64,000 bases of DNA from Mesobacterium_A hydrothermale (lineage in GTDB: Bacteria; Pseudomonadota; Alphaproteobacteria; Rhodobacterales; Rhodobacteraceae), in the NCBI RefSeq assembly GCF_035818635.1, contig NZ_JAYLLH010000003.1, positions 169,199-233,198 on the forward strand, read 5' to 3'. Below the pieces are notes generated by a model. It was not told the DNA's origin, did not search any database, and worked only from the letters and a program-made list of their open reading frames with translations. Shown here in pieces: positions 60,865-64,000 of the stretch (its first letter is position 1; each line of letters begins with the position of its first letter). Position numbers and translations under genes: made by a program.

Positions 60865-61260
60865 TCAGGCCTCCTTGGGCACCGCGTAGGAGCCATCCGG
60901 CTGGTGCACCTCGTCGCCGGTGACCGGCGGATTGAAACAACAGGCCATGACCAGTTCTTCTTCGGCGCGCAGGATGTGACGGTCGTGCTTGTCCAGCGCG
61001 TACATCACGCCGGGCCTGATCGCATGGGTTTCGCCGGTGGCCAGATCCGTGATCGAGCCTGTGCCCTTCATGCAATATACGCTTTCGAAGTGGTTCTTGT
61101 ATTCGAACGTATGTTCCGAACCTTCCTCCAGAAACGTGATGTGAAAGGAAAACCCCATCCCGTCGTTTGCCAGCAGCATCCGTACCGATGTCCAGCGGGC
61201 ATCAGATACCACGCGATCGCGGTCGGTTTTGATGATCTCGTCGAAGTCTCTTACGATCAT
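60865..61260 (-). CDS. ectC: L-ectoine synthase
   Basis: A 131-residue cupin-fold enzyme that closes N-gamma-acetyl-diaminobutyrate to ectoine. Family pattern: MIVRDFDEIIKTDRDRVV, SFHITFLEEGSEHTFEYKNHFESVYCMKG and DKHDRHILRA. Length is normal. Encoded 5 bases after ectB and directly before ask. Confidence 0.97.
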   Translation of the reverse strand: MIVRDFDEIIKTDRDRVVSDARWTSVRMLLANDGMGFSFHITFLEEGSEHTFEYKNHFESVYCMKGTGSITDLATGETHAIRPGVMYALDKHDRHILRAEEELVMACCFNPPVTGDEVHQPDGSYAVPKEA

Positions 61261-61265
61261 GCCTG

Positions 61266-62558
61266 TTACTCCGCTGCGATCTTGGTGGGGGCGGCCAGCA
61301 CATCGCGCGCGGCGGCCAGAAGGATGTCAAACCCTTTGGCAAAGGTCGCCTTGGGCGTGGTCAGCGGCGCCAAAACCTTGACCACCTGGTCTTCGTTGCC
61401 AGAGGTTTCGATCACCAACCCGTTTTCAAAGGCGCGGCTGCAGATTGCGCCGGCCAGTTCACCCGAGCCGACATCGACGCCTTGCATCAGGCCGCGGCCT
61501 TTCAGCCGGGCACCCGGCACCATGTCCGCCAGTTCGGTCAGTCCGGCGCGGATCAGTTCGGCCTTCCGGCCCAGTTCCGCCTGGAAGGTGCCATCGGCCC
61601 AGAACTTTTCAATCGCGACACGGGCGGTGACGAACGCATGAGTGTTCCCTCGGAAGGTACCGTTGTGTTCGGCCGGGCCGAACACGTCATGGTCCGGGCG
61701 CACCAGCACCATCGCCATCGGCAGACCAAAGCCCGACACCGATTTCGCCATGGTCACGATATCCGGGGTAACGCCCATCTCCTCGAAGGAAAAGAACGTG
61801 CCGCAGCGACCGCAGCCGGCCTGGATGTCGTCAATGATTAGCAGCGCGCCATGGTCGCGGGCCAACTTGGCGATACGCTGCACCCACGCGGGGCTGGCAA
61901 CGTTCAACCCGCCTTCGCCCTGCACCGTTTCCAGCAGAATCGCGGCCGGGGCATCCACGCCGCCGGATTTGTCGGACAGCATCGCCTTGAGGAAATCGGC
62001 GCTGTCGGCGGCATCGCCGAAATAGCCGTCAAATGGCATCCGCGTCACGCCGTTCAATGCCATGCCCGCGCCGCCGCGGTGATACCCGTTGCCGGTCGCG
62101 GCAAGCGCCCCGGCGGTGACGCCGTGAAAGCCGTTTGTGAAGGCGATGATATTGGTCCGGCCCGTCACCTTGCGGGCGATCTTCATCGCCGCCTCGACAG
62201 CGTTGGCACCGGTTGGGCCGGTGAACATCACCCGATGATCCATGCCGCGCGGCGACAGGATATAGGACTCGAAAGCTTCAAGAAAATCGGCCTTGGCGGT
62301 GGTGTGAAAATCCAACCCGTGAGCGATGCCGTCAGCGGCGATATGATCGATCAACGCCGCCTTCATGTCGGGATCGTTATGGCCATAGTTCAGCGAAGAA
62401 CATCCGGCAAGGAAGTCGATCCACCGGTTGCCGCTATCGTCGAACAACTCTGAGCCGCGGGCGGTTGCGAAGGTCGACGGCATCGACCGGCAGTAAGACC
62501 GCGCTTCGCTTTCGCGGCGTTCGAAAATCGCGGGGGTTTGGGTCATGTCCTTGGGCAT
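61266..62558 (-). CDS. ectB: Diaminobutyrate--2-oxoglutarate transaminase
   Basis: A 430-residue class III PLP aminotransferase converting aspartate semialdehyde to L-2,4-diaminobutyrate. Start IFERRESEARSYCRSMP, FLAGCSSLNYGHNDP, GPTGANAVEAAMKIAR and the PLP-lysine MAKSVSGFGLP are all typical. AAGGAGAGATC supports the start at 62558. Second gene of the ectABC-ask operon. Confidence 0.97.
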   Translation of the reverse strand: MPKDMTQTPAIFERRESEARSYCRSMPSTFATARGSELFDDSGNRWIDFLAGCSSLNYGHNDPDMKAALIDHIAADGIAHGLDFHTTAKADFLEAFESYILSPRGMDHRVMFTGPTGANAVEAAMKIARKVTGRTNIIAFTNGFHGVTAGALAATGNGYHRGGAGMALNGVTRMPFDGYFGDAADSADFLKAMLSDKSGGVDAPAAILLETVQGEGGLNVASPAWVQRIAKLARDHGALLIIDDIQAGCGRCGTFFSFEEMGVTPDIVTMAKSVSGFGLPMAMVLVRPDHDVFGPAEHNGTFRGNTHAFVTARVAIEKFWADGTFQAELGRKAELIRAGLTELADMVPGARLKGRGLMQGVDVGSGELAGAICSRAFENGLVIETSGNEDQVVKVLAPLTTPKATFAKGFDILLAAARDVLAAPTKIAAE

Positions 62559-62594
62559 GATCTCTCCTTTTCGGAAATGTCTGGGAAATGGTGC

Positions 62595-63128
62595 TCAGGC
62601 GGCGCGCGCCAGGTTTTCGGCCGGGGGCAGCGTGATCGTCACCATGTGTTCGGTTGCGTGGTGCCCGTCGAAATGCGCTTCGCGCTGGAAATGCGGCTTT
62701 TCCGTCAGGGGGGCGCCGAGCGACCGCGCAAAGCTGCGGAACAGCGCCCAAGAGGCGGCATTGTCCCGGGTGATTGTGGTTTTCAGGTGATCCGCATCGG
62801 CACAGGCGTCACGGTCGATCAGCTCTTGCAGCATCCGCCTGCCAAGGCCCAGGCCACGCGCCTTGGGGCTGACAGCGACCTGCCAGATGAACAGTTCGGA
62901 GCGGTCCGGGATCATGTGGCCGGAAATCCATCCGACGATCTGCCCGTCCATCTCGGCCACCACGCAGGTATCGCGGAAATGGTCGGCCTGGACCAGGTTG
63001 CAATACATCGAGTTCTCGTCGAGCGGCTTGCAGGTTTTCACAAGCGCCCAGATGTCCGCCCCGTCTGTCGCGTTGGGTTTGCGCAGGCGGGGCTGACGCG
63101 TTCGGGTGGGTACACTGTCTTTCGGCAC
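62595..63128 (-). CDS. ectA: L-2,4-diaminobutyrate acetyltransferase
   Basis: A 177-residue GNAT acetyltransferase making N-gamma-acetyl-diaminobutyrate. Typical features: RKPNATDGADIWALV, CKPLDENSMYCNL and the acetyl-CoA loop SPKARGLGLGRRML. It uses GTG as start, with AAGGAGG 10 bases upstream. First gene of the ectoine operon; 36 bases separate it from ectB. No ectD is present, so hydroxyectoine is not expected from this locus. Confidence 0.95.
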   Translation of the reverse strand: MPKDSVPTRTRQPRLRKPNATDGADIWALVKTCKPLDENSMYCNLVQADHFRDTCVVAEMDGQIVGWISGHMIPDRSELFIWQVAVSPKARGLGLGRRMLQELIDRDACADADHLKTTITRDNAASWALFRSFARSLGAPLTEKPHFQREAHFDGHHATEHMVTITLPPAENLARAA

Positions 63129-63366
63129 GGGCTCAGGGCCTCCTTATTAGTTCGATTAACTAACTAGTTTAGAGTGCCTTGAGTTTCAAGGGCATCATAG
63201 AATTTGTAGGAACCCCATATTATTTTTAGATTTTTAGGCCAAAGTCAGCACAACACCCCACATCGGCGGGTGTCTACATTCAGAAATTTGCTTAGGTACT
63301 TTTCACATTTTTCAGAAAGGTGGTTCGTCGATTGAAGCATTCCCGACTCGGTGGCATACTCAGCGG
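63129..63366. other. Divergent ectA-ectR regulatory region
   Basis: This 238-bp spacer is AT-rich compared with the rest of the window, notably at 63195-63240. Besides the operator candidate it has the stem CCTTGA-GTT-TCAAGG near 63178. No small gene or RNA is evident. Confidence 0.55.
63147..63169. promoter_or_regulatory. Candidate EctR operator and ectA promoter
   Basis: TTAGTT-CGATT-AACTAA inverted repeat (63147-63163) overlaps the perfect palindrome AACTAGTT (63162-63169). On the minus strand TTGAAA, 17 bases, TAGTTA could be the ectA promoter, its -10 lying in the palindrome. EctR regulators are known to bind at the ectA -10 region. Confidence 0.5.
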
Positions 63367-63864
63367 ATGACGACGCCCCTTCATGATCGTACCGACGAAA
63401 GCCTGATCGCCCTGCGCCGTATCCTGCGCGCGACCGAGCTTTATGCCCGCGACCTTGCCCATGCCGCCGGGCTGACCCCGGCACAGTTGCGGGTGTTGCA
63501 GATCGTGGCCGCCCGCGACGATGCCACGCCCAAGGCGCTGGCCCGCCAGATGGGGGTGAGCCAGGCGACGGTGACCGCGCTGGTGGACAAGCTGGTGGCG
63601 CGTGGATTGGTCGAACGGGTTCCGTCGCAAACCGACCGGCGCCAGACGTATGTCGTGGCCACGCCGCAAGGCCGCAGCCGGTTGCAAGATGCGCCCGACG
63701 CCCTGCAACAGCGCTATGTCCGCGCCTTTGCCAAGCTGGCCGATTGGGAACAGGCCCAGTTGGTGGCGTCGCTGGAACGGGTGGCCGACATGCTGGACGC
63801 GCGTGACATCGACGCCGCGCCAGTTCTGACCAGTGGGGAAATCCAGCCGCCAAGACCGGGCTGA
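63367..63864 (+). CDS. ectR: MarR-family regulator EctR
   Basis: A 165-residue MarR repressor. The winged helix region is LTPAQLRVLQIVAARDDATPKALARQMGVSQATVTALVDKL (about 37-77, core residues only) followed by the wing RRQTYVV. Divergent from ectA, as EctR1 of methylotrophs and marine bacteria. It probably represses the ect operon at low salinity. Stop followed by a strong stem. Confidence 0.9.
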   Translation: MTTPLHDRTDESLIALRRILRATELYARDLAHAAGLTPAQLRVLQIVAARDDATPKALARQMGVSQATVTALVDKLVARGLVERVPSQTDRRQTYVVATPQGRSRLQDAPDALQQRYVRAFAKLADWEQAQLVASLERVADMLDARDIDAAPVLTSGEIQPPRPG

Positions 63865-63866
63865 TC

Positions 63867-63923
63867 CACACGCCGGGCCGGCCCGGGGACATGTTGGCCT
63901 GAAAACGCCCCCCGGCCCGTGTG
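63867..63923 (+). terminator. GC-rich stem downstream of ectR
   Basis: CACACG and GGCCGG pair with CCGGCC and CGTGTG (with a 3-base bulge), and CCGGGCCGGCCCGG (63873-63886) is itself a palindrome. No T-tract follows, so termination is only probable. Confidence 0.45.
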
Positions 63924-64000
63924 CCTAGTGGATTGATCGCGACAAACGAGTCCGAATTGGGATTCCCATTTGGTGCTGGCCGTGCGAGTCATGCTGATGC

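Noticed and set aside
63714..63992. A minus-strand open frame near the right edge
   Set aside because: It covers ectR on the other strand and does not resemble any family.
1..64000. CRISPR arrays, tRNA or rRNA genes, prophage and insertion sequences
   Set aside because: No spaced repeat array, no tRNA cloverleaf with a TTC-type arm, no transposase or integrase reading frame was found on either strand.

Overview
The window looks like a chromosomal segment of a free-living, GC-rich alphaproteobacterium of the order Rhodobacterales (roseobacter/Paracoccus relatives). Evidence read from the sequence: a GapR (DUF2312) protein, an NDUFA12-type complex I accessory protein, a PccR/ScfR-type short-chain fatty acyl-CoA regulator, an accB-accC-aat block followed by a convergent DUF2155/mlaD/NDUFA12 operon, a Paracoccus-like sox gene order, and an ectABC-ask cluster with a divergent MarR regulator. 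No tRNA, rRNA, CRISPR array, prophage or intact transposase was seen.

Layout. 1-1.4 kb: nickel/cobalt exporter (cut by the window edge) and a DUF1007 periplasmic protein. 1.4-6 kb: housekeeping genes (PPK2, GapR, a FadB-like fusion with degenerate dehydrogenase residues, a DksA-like protein). 6.1-8.4 kb: a small reactive-sulfur operon (MBL-fold persulfide dioxygenase-like enzyme, two half-size YeeE/YedE transporters, a TIGR01244 sulfur transferase). 8.4-21.9 kb: a FliM/FliN-like protein, then an apparent acetate/short-chain acyl block: symporter-fused histidine kinase, small membrane protein, stand-alone receiver, ScfR regulator, five-gene HAAT-type ABC transporter and acetyl-CoA synthetase. 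22-31.5 kb: MFS transporter, biotin carboxyl carrier and biotin carboxylase, aat, DUF2155/mlaD/NDUFA12, ridA, clpX, clpP and a photolyase-like protein with unusual domain order. 31.5-45 kb: a zinc/cation exporter and a complete thiosulfate oxidation locus: soxVWXYZABCD, soxE and soxF on the minus strand, soxS-soxR-soxT on the plus strand. 45-50.4 kb: FMN lactate-type dehydrogenase, pyruvate carboxylase and a DUF2314 protein. 50.4-56.5 kb: MmgE/PrpD, dimethylglycine-dehydrogenase-like and class V aminotransferase operon with a divergent LysR. 56.8-59.3 kb: OxyR-like regulator with an OxyR box and a divergent 1-Cys-type peroxiredoxin, followed by a decayed MBL-fold pseudogene. 59.1-64 kb: ectoine synthesis (ectA-ectB-ectC-ask) with divergent ectR.

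How the parts fit. Two loci handle reactive sulfur, and inverted repeats resembling ArsR-family operators lie before the reactive-sulfur operon and several sox units; SoxR keeps the two cysteines of persulfide sensors, so one regulator may control both. The 9.6-21.9 kb block joins sensing, transport and activation of acetate or a related small acid. The most interesting leads are the scattered operator family, the acetate-sensing block with a receiver lacking an output domain, the reordered photolyase-like protein, the OxyR without its resolving cysteine, the degenerate FadB-like fusion, and the helically phased repeats upstream of the lactate-type dehydrogenase.
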